Assembly: GCA_021397835.1 (NCBI GenBank)
Contig: JAJFZO010000476.1
Span: forward strand, 1 to 64,000
Origin: Moringa oleifera
Taxonomy: Eukaryota > Streptophyta > Magnoliopsida > Brassicales > Moringaceae
Direction of reading: 5' to 3'
Length of the DNA stretch: 64,000 nt
A model generated the notes under the pieces. It had not been told where the DNA came from. It saw nothing but the letters and a program-made list of their open reading frames with translations, and made no database searches. Positions within the stretch are counted from its first letter, which is position 1. Each line of letters begins with the position of its first letter. Positions 12,401-24,075 of this stretch are shown here, piece by piece. The position numbers and the translations under genes are program-made.

Positions 12401-15400
12401 GATGCCATGGCAGGGAGTGAGACCCTCCGATATCAGGCTACTTCTTTTGGTGTAACTCGAAACAATAAGGTTATTTTATTGGACTTTCATCTTAAGCTTT
12501 AATCCGATTAGTTTGTGAAGCAATTAAATTTTGTAGTTCTTTCAGCATATTTGCACTTTGCCTTCTCAGGTTGCAGAAATTAGTCATATTATGGTCATTT
12601 ATCAAGGGATTTCACTGTGTTGGGGCAGGAGGGAGGGGATAATGAGCTTTCAACTTACTGATTTGCATTTTGGATTGATCAAACAAGCCTTTAATTTTCT
12701 TAAATTTTAAAAGTTTTGTCCAATTTTAAGTACAACAGCAATATATAGGCTGGATAATTTTTTCCCCAAAATGCTTGTGGTTCATATTTATTAAAATTTC
12801 CAGTATTTTACATTGAATTAGCAGTTCCTTTGCAAATGTTGTGACTTGGTCTCTGATGCCATACTAGTTTCTACTTGATCTCATCACCTGCTTACTAATG
12901 AAGATGGTTCTGCTAGGAAAGAGAATTCTTGGTTCGGGTCTGGGCTGAATGGATTGTTTACCTGATCTAGCTTGGGAGTTGGACCTATGCATAATTATGA
13001 GCACAGTCTAGTGCAATGCCTAGAGTGCAAAAGTTAAATTATACAGGGTTCAAAACGAACCCAGTGACGTCTCCTTCTTGTTAGTTGCAAAATTCTATCT
13101 CTCCGTAAATAACTGATATAATACCAAAGTTTGAAGCTGTTATTTTTCAGCATGATATCAGCTGAAATCAATTTGAACTGAACTTTGTTGTCTTTAGTGG
13201 GTAGTTTCATAGTGCTTCAGTTCTTAGGCCTGCTCAAGTTGCCCGTTTCTCTTTGCATGATGTATTTATACAGGGTGGCTGCATGCTGCCTCCCTTCATT
13301 ATTGACACACTGAGGCATTATTTTTAAGCAGTGGTTAGACTACTCTGCTATTTTATTCCACATTTCCACCGTGGTCTTGTCCTCTATGAATACAAGTTGC
13401 TGTTTTTGCCCTCACAATGACTTCTCTGAAAGAAATATTTTACATTTATAATTCTTGGCATGGTTTTTCTTTTGGTTGTTCTTTATTTTTTAAGATTTAA
13501 CAGATACATCTTATAAAATGTTCTTTGTTGAGATCTGATGTAAAGCTGTACTAGATAATCCTACTCTGCAGTTGCCATCTCCATGTTCTGCTGGATTTTC
13601 TTTGCCATGGTTGAAAACATGCTATATATGTATAACTAAGGTTGCAAAATATTCTTGAGATTTGGAACTCGTAACTCCCCATTGTCTTCTTTAAGAGAAA
13701 AATATCAAAGCTTGATTCTTCCTTTAGTTTGAAGATGAATATTTTGATCTTAGTTAAATTGGAAAGCATGTGTGTTGATATACATCTCTTGAAGATTTCA
13801 GTATTCCAAAATGTCTTCTCTTCCCAGCATAGGCAGATAAATAAAAGTGTCCAGCATGAGCTCTTTGTTTTAACTTTGTAAAATTTCTACCATGGTTGGA
13901 ATTTTTGAGTTCATTCAGTATCCATGCAGGCGCTGATCAAATCCACCAACAGGCTAAGAGATGCATTGCTGCCAAAGGATGAGCCAAAATTAGCAATCCC
14001 CCTCTTGTTACTTATTGCTCAACATCGTTCTGTGTAAGTTGCACAATTTACTTGTTTTGATTTCCAGGCACCCGCAGTTATACATGAAGTTTGACTTGCC
14101 ATTAGGCATCAGATATACTGTATTCTTATGCATGTAGAACCCTTATATAAACACTGCACATGCACTGTGAACTGAAATATCCATGCATATGCATACTCCT
14201 CTTGGTGTCTGTCTGATTATGTTTGATGTAGGGAGACTGACGAACGTGTGTTTAAAGAATGGAGCATGTATGTGCAATCATTTACTCTTCCCTCTTTTCT
14301 AAAATGATAATGTACATGATATGTTAGGGGTTTGGGTGGGCAGAAAATGATCGTTTGTGATTGTCCTGAGTCTCTGTTTAATAACAGTAATGGACCATAA
14401 TAGATGAGCAAAATAGTAGTCCTAATTCTTTGTTTTATGACAAATAATTGCTGGAAAATTTTGCGATGTGGTTCTTATCTATCATACTTTGCTTTTTGTT
14501 GGGTACGTACTTTATAGAGACTTTGTCTGGAGGCTAAACAATCTTTGAGGTGGTTCCTATGGTTCTCCTTTTTTTTAATTATTTTTTTTTGTTTTTTAAA
14601 ATAATTTTCCTATTGATGGATATGTGCTGCCTGCCACAGTTGTTTTTTATTGAAAATCTATCAATGAAGTTTTGGTTAATTGTTAGAGACACGACGTAAT
14701 CATATTGTGTTGTGCAGGGTTGTAATAAATGCAGATGCTCCTTACATTAAAATGGTCAGTGAGCAGTTTGACAGATGCCATGGAACTCTGCTTCAATATG
14801 TAGAATTTCTTTGTAGTGCAGTGACGCCAGCTAGTGCTTATGCTCAGCTGATTCCCTCACTTGATGATCTTGTTCACTTGTATCACCTTGACCCTGAGGT
14901 ATATCACTACCCCTCGGCCCCTCCCTTCCCCGCCCTTCCCTTCACCCTTTTGCTTAATAAATCCTAACATGATTTTTTAGTACTAAAACATCTTTATGCT
15001 GATGATTTTGGTCCCTCATTTAGGTTGCCTTTTTGATATATCGCCCTGTAATGAGGCTCTTTAAGTGTCAAGGAAGCAATGATGTATTTTGGCCATTAGA
15101 TGATGGTGAAGGTACAAATATTGAGTCTGGAAATTCAGAGTTTGAACCAACAGAGAATTCTAGCAAAGTGATTCTGGATCTTGGTTCTCCTCGGAAACCT
15201 ATAAGGTATCAATCCTATATTTCACTATTTCTTTAATTTGCTTATATCAATTGTATTATCTGGCATGAACAGCTACATATTAGCTCGCTGTTGTAAAAGA
15301 ATTAACTAAATTTGTATTCACAGATCTGGATTGATTTTATCTACCCCTCGTATTTGATTTCTACCTGCTCAATAGTTGTATTCTTATTTGTTTCCTCTTT

Positions 15401-18400
15401 TTATATCATGATATGCAGGTGGTCTGATCTTCTCAATACTGTTAAAACCATGCTGCCTTCAAAAGCATGGAATAGTCTCTCTCCCGACCTATATGCAACT
15501 TTTTGGGGCCTCACTCTGTATGATCTTTATGTTCCTAGAAATCGTTATGAGTCTGAAATTGCCAAGCAGCATGCTGCTCTTAAAGCTCTGGAGGAGCTAT
15601 CTGATAATTCTAGTTCAGCAATTACTAAGAGGAAAAAGGACAAGGAAAGAATTCAGGAGTCTCTAGATCGTCTAACTAGTGAGCTCCATAAGCATGAGGA
15701 AAATGTTGCATCTGTCCATAGGCGACTTTCTCGTGAAAAGGATAAATGGCTGAGTTCCTGCCCTGATACTTTGAAAATCAACATGGAGTTCCTCCAACGC
15801 TGTATATTTCCACGCTGCACTTTCAGTATGCCAGACGCTGTTTATTGTGCCATGTTTGTACATACACTTCACTCTCTTGGGACACCATTTTTTAATACAG
15901 TGAACCACATTGATGTTCTCATATGTAAAACCTTACAACCCATGATATGCTGCTGCACTGAATATGAAGCGGGAAGACTTGGTAGGTTTTTATATGAGAC
16001 GTTAAAGATTGCTTATTACTGGAAGGTAATCAAATTGCTCTACAATGGTTTTTGTTAGTATTTTGCATAGTTTTCCTTCATTGCATAAATACTTAAACTA
16101 TTGTTTCCATGATTTTTTATTTTATCTTTGTGGTGGTTGTTGCCTACTGCTTTGTTTACAGAGTGATGAATCTGTTTATGAACGTGAGTGTGGGAACATG
16201 CCAGGCTTTGCTGTGTATTATAGATACCCAAACAGCCAGCGCGTTACTTACGGCCAGTTCATTAAGGTGAGTTCTTCAACATTTAATTGCTTAAATTTTT
16301 TTTTTCGTAAATTGTCATCAGATTGGACAAGACCACATTGTTGTATCACAAATGACCCTAAATGAGTGTTTATACTAAATATTATTGATTATGCTCAATG
16401 TTGGAAGTTCATTGAGCTTTATCAGTGTGGCAGCATTGAGAATGCGTGTTGGTGGTACTATTGTAATGATGAGATGGTATTATGTTAGTGATATGACACA
16501 GTGCGCCAGAATATGAATTACTACTAAACGATCAGTTAAGTATATTTACTATAAAATTACCTAACATCACACCCATCCTTGTTCTAAAGAGGATTTTGCT
16601 ATGGAGTCCTTTAATATAGGGTCTTTTGGTGACAATGAAAATATCAGATGTTGTGTAACATAAATTGGGTGGTTCATTTGACTGAACAAATTCTTAATTG
16701 ATCAATTTCTTTCTTCACCAAATTTTTGTCGGCATTGTATGGTGAGATGGTATGTATTTTGCATCGATTCACTTTAATGTATATTTTGTAGTGCAACTTC
16801 TTGTGCTGCAATCTTATCTACACTCATTCTGATTGTAAGTTCTTCAAATTGCTATGCATCTGTTGGTTTACTGAAAAGGTACACTGGAAATGGAGTCAAA
16901 GAATCACACGGTTGTTGATCCAGTGCTTGGAATCAAATGAGTATATGGAGATACGGAATGCTCTCATTATGTTGACAAAAATTTCTAGTGTTTTCCCTGT
17001 TACTCGGAAAACTGGGATTAACCTTGAAAAACGGGTATGATGTCAAAATATATACAGCTTTTTTTAGTTTTTCTTTCTTGAATGTGTTGTAGCTTAGCAT
17101 TATAAATGCATATCTTCCATTTTCCTTACTCCATACAGGTAGCTAAAATCAAAAGTGATGAAAGGGAGGATCTTAAGGTGTTGGCAACTGGTGTTGCTGC
17201 CGCTTTGGCTGCAAGAAAAGTAAGTGACTATTTGAATCCCATTATTGTTCACTCAGGGGAAATGTACTAAGTTTTCTTGTCATTCACAGCCTTCATGGGT
17301 TACTGACGAAGAATTTGGCATGGGATATCTTGAGCTAAAGGCTGCTCCATTACTTACTGCAAAGCATGTTGCTCTACATAATGGTTCAGCCCTTAGTGCT
17401 TCACAAATTGAATCTGCTGGAGGAAGAACAGTTGCTACAGCCACCCAACACTCAGATTCTGGGAATTTGAGCAAAGACCAGATATCTAAAACGAGATCTA
17501 TAGATGGGAGGGTGGAAAGAACTGAAAGTGTTCCACTTGTGAAATCTGACCAAGGGCATCCAAGGCCAAAAGGCAGTTCATCCCTCAATGGGTCAGATTC
17601 TCAGTCCTTCTTGCCTTCATCTTCCTCACAAGCTCCTTTGTCTAGACTGACAGAAAATCAAAAACAAATGGATGAATCTTCATCCAGAAGTTTGGATGAA
17701 AATATGACAAAAGTTGCTCCAAAGTCTGCAGAAACCGAGGTATAATCTGGGTCATTTGTTATTTCTATCATGTAACTGGGGTTCTTAAATTTCTTTTCTG
17801 TTAGTTTCTAAATTATTTAGTAGCATTGCTAGGAGAAACTGATCTGCTACCCTTTTTTCAGACCTTCCCCCCCTTAGTTCCCTATTCCTCAGGGTTGCCA
17901 ACAGATCGGGCCTGGTCAATGCTACCTGGGAGTTCTAGCTTGTTTAGCCCAACGGTTTTGTTAATGGGCTGGACAGGCCTGACCTGAGAGAAAAGCTTGG
18001 CCCTTTAACCTTACGCATGGATTTGGCCCTATAGGACTTATGTGGGCTAGCCTAGTAGGTCAACCTGAATATTATTTTAAAATATAACAATAAGATAAAA
18101 AGTGAAGGAAAAAATTATTGAAGATCAAATTTAAGTAGATTGAAAAAAGAAAAGATATATTAATTTTATTCTTATGTATTTATTTAAAAAAAATGAAGAT
18201 ATTGAAATTTGTAGGGCTGAACCTTTCAGCTCCTGAAATGGCCCATCTGGCCTCTCTTCTTGGCCTACTCAGGTCAGACTGAGGGAGAACTGGTTTTGAA
18301 AAAGTAAGGTCTGAGGCTAACTGTTTCTAAATGGCTATTTGGATCCAGCGTATTGGAAAACGGACTTGGCTGAGGGCTGTCTGGTCAGGCCATCCCAAGA

Positions 18401-21400
18401 CCAGGTCTCAGGTCCCAGGATTTTTGGTGCAGCTGACCTATTCCTCACAAAAGCAACCGTACCAAATTGCTAGCTATAGGGATTTTAATGTGAGCTAAAA
18501 GATTAAGTTACAGCCTTGAACTGATGATGGCTTCTTTTTTTACTTCCTGAGGATGGGTTATGACCATTCATGTTTATGCTTTTGTTTTTTTCCCCCCAAA
18601 TTGTTCTTTTTCCCTTTTGCAATTTTTTTAGTCAGTCAAATTGTTGATGACATGTAACTCCATAAATTGGGTCATAAATCAATGTGATGCTTATCAAATG
18701 GGGCACAGCCAAGTTAGTTGCTTGCCTCAAGAAAGTGCCAAGTGCTAATAAGCTACCTCTTGGCCAGGATTGGTGCAATTTATGGCTCATTGTTTTTTTT
18801 TTTTTTTTCCTTTTTTAAAGAATGAGAAGAAAGAAAGATATTTTGTACAATGAATTAGTCAAAGTATATTCTAAATATGGGTTTTAGAATTTTTTTTCAG
18901 TTTTCAATTCCTAATCATCATTTTTTGGGTTGGTAGATGAAAGCTGTTAAACGATCGTTGCCTACTGGATCACTTAACAAGACACCAAAGCAAGATCTTG
19001 CAAAAGATGATATTAAGTCTGGGAAGGCTGTTGGAAGAACTTCAGGCTTTTCGACCAGCGACAGAGATCTGCACTTGCATGCTTCCGAGAGCCGGCATGG
19101 TGGGGTTACCACTGTTGCTTCCACTGGCTTGGCTAATGGTAGCACAATTACAGCTTCAGCCAAAGGTTCAAACTCATCCACTAGAACATTAGATGGTCAT
19201 GGTAATGAATCAAAGGGAGATAGTGGAGTTGTCAAGTCTTCAGATATGAGGTCTAGTTTAAAAGATGATGGAACTGAAGCTTCTGATGCACCGAGGCCAA
19301 CTTCTCGAGTTGTTCATTCCCCAAGGAATGATAATGCTGCTACTGCTTCAAAGTCTAGTGAGAAGCTGCAGAAACGAAGTAGTCCTGCTGAAGAAACCGA
19401 GAGATTAAGTAAACGCCGGAAAGGGGATACTGAATTGAAAGATTTTGAGGGTGACACTCGATTATCTGAGAAAGACAGGTCTATGGATCCTAGACTGATG
19501 GATGTTGAAAGGATAGCAGCTGAGGAGCAAAGTACATATAGGGCCACCGATAAGCCCTTGGATAGGTCGAAAGATAAGGTTAATGAAAGATATGACAGGG
19601 ACTACAGGGAAAGAATGGAGCGTCCTGATAAGTCCCGTGGAGATGATATTTTGGCTGATAAATCAAGAGATAGGTCAATGGAAAGATATGGAACGGAGCG
19701 TTCGGTTGAGAGAGGACAAGATAGGGGCTCAGATAGGAGTTTTGATAGACTCAGTGACAAAGCTAAGGATGAAAGAAGCAAAGATGACCGAAGTAAATTA
19801 CGTCACAGTGATTCATCTTCTGAGAAATCTCATGTTGATGATCGGTTTCACGGGCAAAGCTTACCTCCACCTCCACCCTTACCTCCTCATATGGTACCAC
19901 AATCTGTTAGTGCTGGCAATAGAAGAGAGGAAGATGGTGATCGGAGATTTGGGAGTACCAGACATACTCAAAGACTTTCTCCTAGACATGAAGAGAAAGA
20001 ACGCAGAAGATCTGAAGAAAATTCTTCAATTTTACAGGATGATGCAAAGCGTCGAAGAGAGGATGATTTCCGAGAGAGAAAACGTGAAGAACGAGAAGTG
20101 CTGACGATGAAGGTATCTTATGATGGGTGATTATTGATTTCTTTTCAGTCAACTATCTTGAAATTTGATATATCACATGTGGCCTTCTTTTAATTTTTAG
20201 GAAGCTGTATTTGGTTTCACATGGTGAACCGTGTTAGGAAATGAATTAGGAACAACTCTTTAGCTCTTTATCCTAGGCGGGATGGGGACAAACTCGCTCT
20301 TCAGCACATAATTTCTATTTTGTTTGCAGAGTGAAGGTACTATTGTCAACTACATTTGTACATTAAGCATAATTGAATAAACATTTAATGCTCAGGGTTA
20401 AAGAAGAAAGAATACAAATAGGGAGAAGTGGGAATAAATTGGATTTATGGATAGTTTGGAAACTCACCTTTCTTTTCTTTCTCTTTTTCCTTTTTTAGGT
20501 TGGAGAAGTGGGGATTGGGTTTGGGTTATTGTTCTCCTCTGAAGGGCCTGTTAGGGGAATTGTGAATTAATCTATGTTTGTACTACAGTCAGATAGACAT
20601 TTTATTTACTTATTAGGGATGTCAGTTACATTATGGTATAAAGCATAACACATCTTGAGGATTGAACATCACTTTTGATAAACTTGGGACAAAACGAACG
20701 GATAGTTTATTAGCCTTTGTATTCACTTGTCATTGATTAAAAACCTGAGGCTGCATTGAATATTATGCTCTTATAGGCTTCTGCAATTGAATGTCTCTTT
20801 CTATAAACGTAGTTTCTTTCCTCCCAAATGACCACTTTAGTTTCCATGGCTACCAGTTTGAATGATGTTTCTTGATACTTATTTGTGTTGCATTTAAAAT
20901 TTTGGTGCTTCAAATTTAGTTCGGTTTTACTGATTAGAATTACAGCTATATCTGAGTGTATTGTTTTGCTAAAAGCCACTATACAAGTTGTGTTCTTATG
21001 ATGGAATTGATGGGCTTTGGTTGTGCTTGTACTGATTTTACATTTAAAGATGAATGTGTTGCCTTACATCCAGAGTTGCTGTATGTAGGTGGAGGAAAGG
21101 GAGAGAGAAAGGGAGAGGGAGAGGGACAGAGAGAAAGCTATTATTTTGAAGGAGGAAATGGATGCCAGTGCTGCCTCTAAGAGACGGAAGCTTAAGAGGG
21201 AGCATCTGCCATCTGGGGAAGCTGGTGAGTATTCTCCATCTGCTGCTCCACCTCTTGCAATTGGTATGTCCCAGTCATATGACGGTAGAGATAGAGGAGA
21301 TCGAAAGGTAACCATGATCCAACGTTCAGGTTACATGGATGAACCCAGTATGAGAAATCATGGTAAAGAAGTAGCTGGCAAGATGACTCGTCGTGACACA

Positions 21401-21797
21401 GATCCGTATCCTTAAAATTATGTGATAAATACATCGTTGCATTTGGATCTCATACAGAATATATTACATCTGATAGGTGTGCAAGATGCATGATACCAAA
21501 GCTGCATGATACGCAGTCCAGATTGGTGTTTGCAGAGCTCATTGCTCAGGGAACTGTTTTTGTTTCTAAATTTTTGCTGGTCATATTGCTCTAACATGAT
21601 GAGTGGCTTATCTGTATATGTTTTGACTTGTGTGTGGTTCTTTTAGCATGTGACGTGCATGTTAACAACCTGTGTCACATTTGCGTAATGTGTGTGAGAA
21701 ATTGCTAATTCCTTAACTGCAGAATAGGATGTATGACCGAGAATGGGATGATGAGAAGAGGCAAAGGGCTGAACAGAAACGAAGGCATCGGAAGTAA
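430..21797 (+). CDS. THO2: THO complex subunit 2 (5' truncated, 26 exons)
   Basis: THO2 is the large scaffold subunit of the nuclear THO/TREX complex, which couples transcription to mRNP assembly and export; in Arabidopsis it also affects small-RNA production. I rebuilt exons by splice sites and unbroken frame: 430-501, 582-629, 755-823, 917-1050, 3083-3158, 3575-3768, 4266-4346, 5143-5353, 5444-5686, 5774-5854, 5948-6067, 6164-6223, 7534-7661, 12164-12260, 12341-12469, 13930-14033, 14718-14898, 15024-15205, 15419-16025, 16162-16266, 16879-17034, 17139-17219, 17290-17739, 18937-20112, 21089-21405, 21728-21797. Together they give 1723 codons plus TAA; roughly 170-200 N-terminal residues lie upstream of the window. 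The core shows family landmarks (SKAWNSLSPDLYATFWGLTL, GNMPGFAVYYRYPNSQRVTY). The C-terminal third (from about 17290) is charged and disordered, with a proline run, RS/RE/KR-rich stretches and an ER-repeat at 21089-21140, ending KRRHRK. The last intron is U12-type. Identity is very secure; a few splice borders could shift. Confidence 0.95.
2317..2500 (-). mobile_element. SINE-like insertion, minus orientation, in a THO2 intron
   Basis: A segment of about 184 bp begins on the plus strand with a 16-T run (a poly-A tail read from the minus strand) and ends at a GC-richer head. Near-identical direct repeats flank it: TTCTAATGGCAGTTTT at 2301-2316 and TTCTAATGGAAGTTTT at 2501-2516, one mismatch in 16. 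A flanking duplication of that length, an A-tail and a size under 200 bp are the marks of a SINE moved by LINE machinery. Read on the minus strand the head starts CCCAAGTGGG and has weak A/B-box-like positions. The family is not identified. Confidence 0.7.
4765..5100 (+). repeat. Duplicated, inactive copy of a THO2 exon start
   Basis: Positions 4765-4827 and 5028-5098 together resemble 5105-5238, the acceptor region and first part of the true exon that starts at 5143. Both copies share CTGTTAAATAACACAATGA, the TTCAG acceptor and the following exon bases. The upstream copy has several substitutions and is split by a SINE at 4828-5013, so it cannot act as the exon. It is a tandem duplication that left a decoy acceptor about 340 bp upstream of the real one. 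Confidence 0.8.
4828..5013 (+). mobile_element. tRNA-type SINE with 14-bp target-site duplication
   Basis: A 186-bp insertion is bounded by perfect 14-bp direct repeats, AGTCATTCTTTTCA, at 4814-4827 and 5014-5027. Its head carries a pol III B-box (GGTTCAAATCC at about 4886) and an A-box-like stretch around GGTTCAGTCTATTGG (4838). Its end is a T-run followed by AAAAAGAT. These are the features of a tRNA-derived plant SINE. It sits inside the duplicated exon copy, so it arrived after the duplication. Confidence 0.85.
8184..9460 (+). pseudogene. Coding-like debris in the 4.5-kb THO2 intron (unidentified pseudogene)
   Basis: The intron at 7662-12163 is far longer than its neighbours, and this part is less T-rich than a normal intron. 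Short frames read like protein before stops break them, for example MTGARDVVGIADFMSVICKL near 8240-8306 and CAMRCVAAVLLQLLKRLVDT near 9220-9280. The first resembles what I remember of plant TARBP1/SpoU-type tRNA/rRNA methyltransferases, but this is memory only. No intact ORF remains. An old cDNA or gene-fragment insertion is the simplest explanation; chance frames cannot be excluded. Confidence 0.35.
10193..10272. repeat. 40-bp tandem duplication
   Basis: Two adjacent 40-bp units (10193-10232 and 10233-10272), each beginning GGTCTTTTATGTGGTATCAT, match at 36 of 40 positions. They lie in the long THO2 intron. Confidence 0.85.
17892..18436. mobile_element. 545-bp non-autonomous insertion flanked by 11-bp direct repeats
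   Basis: CCTATTCCTCA occurs at 17881-17891 and again at 18437-18447. The DNA between has GC-rich ends rich in GGCC and CCTGGTC motifs around an AT-rich middle. The ends carry loosely inverted motifs (CGGGCCTGGTC near 17907, and the complement GACCAGGTCTC near 18399). That suggests a non-autonomous DNA transposon, possibly Mutator-like given the 11-bp duplication. No ORF. The terminal inverted repeats are too imperfect to assign a superfamily. Confidence 0.5.
21406..21727 (+). other. U12-type GT-AG intron (last intron of THO2)
   Basis: The 5' splice site GTATCCTTAA at 21406 matches the minor-spliceosome consensus (RTATCCTTT). A perfect U12 branch site, TTCCTTAAC, lies at 21709-21717, and the intron ends at AATAG (21723-21727), 10 nt after the branch-site C. 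A nearer CAG at 21720-21722 is not used: splicing there would break the frame, whereas AATAG continues DP-MYDREWDDEKRQRAEQK to the family's usual C-terminus. Confidence 0.88.
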
Positions 21798-22776
21798 TGT
21801 GTAATGAGTATGGTCTAATCATATACCTGCAGGTTGAACTTCTGGTTTTCGTTGTTAGCTAGATACATGTACAAAGCAAGTTCTTGGCATGGGGTTCCCA
21901 TCTTGCCCCTCATTTCCTTGCCTCAATTTTATCCTTAATGTATCTTAACTTATGCATTAATTGGCCCTCAGCAGGGATGCCCATTAATTGAAAAGTGGGA
22001 AGTGAGACTTGTTTTAGCTGTTTGTACAAACAGTATATAACTGTAAATTATTGGCAACTATTTATGTCTATAACATTTGTGACACATTCATCTTCTACCA
22101 GTACTAGAGATGTAGCAGAAAAGAAAGGTTCAGAGTGATTCTGTCTCTACTGTGGTACACAGATTTTGGGTGATCGACATGAAAAGTGAATATTGGATTC
22201 TGGAGATCCCCTTCTGATGCAATTTCTAGCAGCATCTATGCACTTTGATTAGTTTCTAATTGTATTTTCTTTTTAATGTTCTTTATAAATCTGTCTCTCT
22301 CAAGGCCAGAAAATTTTATCTTAGATTATAGTGCTATTGAACCTTCTGAAGACTTGAAACACCTAACCAGTCAATGTTTGCCCATTAACACTGGAAAAAT
22401 TTGCAGGCAATGAATGCAGAAGCAAAGGCTTAACCTGTCAACCTTTGCTCAAACCACTTGGATCTCAACGGAGGATTTTGGAGGTAATGCTTTGACAATT
22501 TCCTTGAAGATGTTTGGGCAAATCGGCAGGCAGGTAGGCAGACTGGATTAGATAAGTCGATTTTATATGATAACTAATCAAAGATGTTTTAAAATGATGG
22601 GTGCTCACTGTCCTATAAATCCCAATGTTTTGCTGCTATGTTCATATAACCACAAATCAATATATATATATTATCAGGTATTCCTCAAGAGGACCCCAAC
22701 CAGTAGAAAATAATTAAATGAATGAATAAAAGAAAACCCAATAAGCAAAAGAAGAAAGCACTACCATGCATTAGAA
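21798..22776. other. THO2 3' UTR and tail-to-tail intergenic space
   Basis: About 980 bp lie between the THO2 stop and the ANTH gene stop; the two genes converge. It must hold both 3' UTRs. I see no further coding potential, and a short TA microsatellite near 22660-22672. No poly(A) site can be fixed with confidence. Confidence 0.6.
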
Positions 22777-24075
22777 TTATAGTCCCCATGAACATGTAGA
22801 CTTTTGGGCAAGCCATTTATGGTAATTGGGCATGTCATCATAACAAAACTGGTGAAAAGGATTATGAGCATAAGGGTTACACATCTGCAACTTCAGTCCA
22901 TGCTCGTTGTCTTCATGAACACATGAGTTCATGTTAACAGAGGCTTCCAGTAGATCCTCCCAGTTGTCTTTATCCATCATACCTTCGAACTTTATCAATG
23001 GCTGCTTCTCATAGTCTTCTTCAAATTTCTCCCATTCTGTGGTTATCACAACGTCCCTTCTAACTAGCTGTTTCTGATCTTCTTCTTCCTCTATTAAACT
23101 GAAGCTGGAACCTACAGGCAATGATGGAGATGTTGTGGGAGACGAGTTTTTTAACTGCCACATGCCACTGAGAAACTTCTCCAGAGCTTGGATCTGTATC
23201 TGTGGAATCTGCTCCACAAAGGGGTACTCATATGAACCACACAGCTTCATAGCTCTACACCAGGCGTAGAACTCGCACAACTGGTTTGCTTGCAGAGCTG
23301 CTTTCTTGTATATCCCGAAGGCTGATATGCAACTCCTGTCCGGCATCTGGAGGAGACTGTCTAGAACCAGACCGATTTCTTTCTTAAACATGGCGTAACA
23401 GAGGAAACTATCCCGGATTATATGCTTCATTGCTGTACGGACGATGAAGCTCTTGGCTGCATACCCACTTGGCCTGCAGTCCATGATTCTGTCGATCAGG
23501 CTTTGAAGTTGGACCAGAACCTGAAGCTGTCTGTCCATTTGTTTCATTTTCTCTGGCAAGATTTCCGCTGTTGATGCTACGTCGTTATCCACCTTACAAT
23601 CTAAGAAAAAGCAGTGAAGCTCTTCATCGAGCAACTGGGCATAGGATCTAATAAAAGCTGTGTAATCCTCAGGAGCTGATGAGGATGAATCATCTCGGAA
23701 ACGATTAGGGTTCAGAGAGATTAAACCATTTGATCGAGTCCTCAACAGTTCTGATCTGAACGGGCTGCACTCCGGCAAGGACTTAAGTAAACGGTGGAGG
23801 AAAAGTAAGCATTTCAAAGCAACTCGCCAACACCTGGTTTTGCCGAAACGGCGACTGAAGCCAAGTGAAAAAGCTCGGAACGATGAAGGGGATATGACGA
23901 AGATATTCAAGAGTTGATGGACATATCTTTCAGGCAACGGCAAGTCATCTGGAGCTGTTGCCTTTACGATGATGAGATCGATACTGCAAAATCCTCCGGC
24001 TGTCGCCATCTTCGCATAGCTGACGCAGCTCTTCTCCTTTAAAGCAGTGAACATGCGCCGCAGTCGCCTGTGCAT
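22777..24075 (-). CDS. ANTH-domain clathrin assembly protein (PICALM family)
   Basis: A single-exon protein of 432 aa. The ANTH domain (roughly residues 1-300) binds phosphoinositides and brings clathrin to membranes during vesicle formation. The start MHRRLRRMFTALKEKSCVSY resembles family N-termini. The lipid-binding motif KAT...PERY spans residues 38-51, a relaxed form of the usual KAT(x)PKxKH. An NPF motif at 405-407 could bind EH-domain proteins, and an acidic linker with TTEWEKFEEDYEKQ precedes it. Length and the weak KxKH suggest the small plant clade around At1g33340/At1g14686/At1g25240 rather than AP180 proper; the exact orthologue is unsure. The ATG at 24075 is the first of the frame, with a GA/CT-rich leader upstream. 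Confidence 0.88.
   Translation of the reverse strand: MHRRLRRMFTALKEKSCVSYAKMATAGGFCSIDLIIVKATAPDDLPLPERYVHQLLNIFVISPSSFRAFSLGFSRRFGKTRCWRVALKCLLFLHRLLKSLPECSPFRSELLRTRSNGLISLNPNRFRDDSSSSAPEDYTAFIRSYAQLLDEELHCFFLDCKVDNDVASTAEILPEKMKQMDRQLQVLVQLQSLIDRIMDCRPSGYAAKSFIVRTAMKHIIRDSFLCYAMFKKEIGLVLDSLLQMPDRSCISAFGIYKKAALQANQLCEFYAWCRAMKLCGSYEYPFVEQIPQIQIQALEKFLSGMWQLKNSSPTTSPSLPVGSSFSLIEEEEDQKQLVRRDVVITTEWEKFEEDYEKQPLIKFEGMMDKDNWEDLLEASVNMNSCVHEDNEHGLKLQMCNPYAHNPFHQFCYDDMPNYHKWLAQKSTCSWGL

Noticed and set aside
21064..21315. Minus-strand frame with a long SLSLSL repeat
   Set aside because: It is the complement of the THO2 exon coding for the ER repeat.
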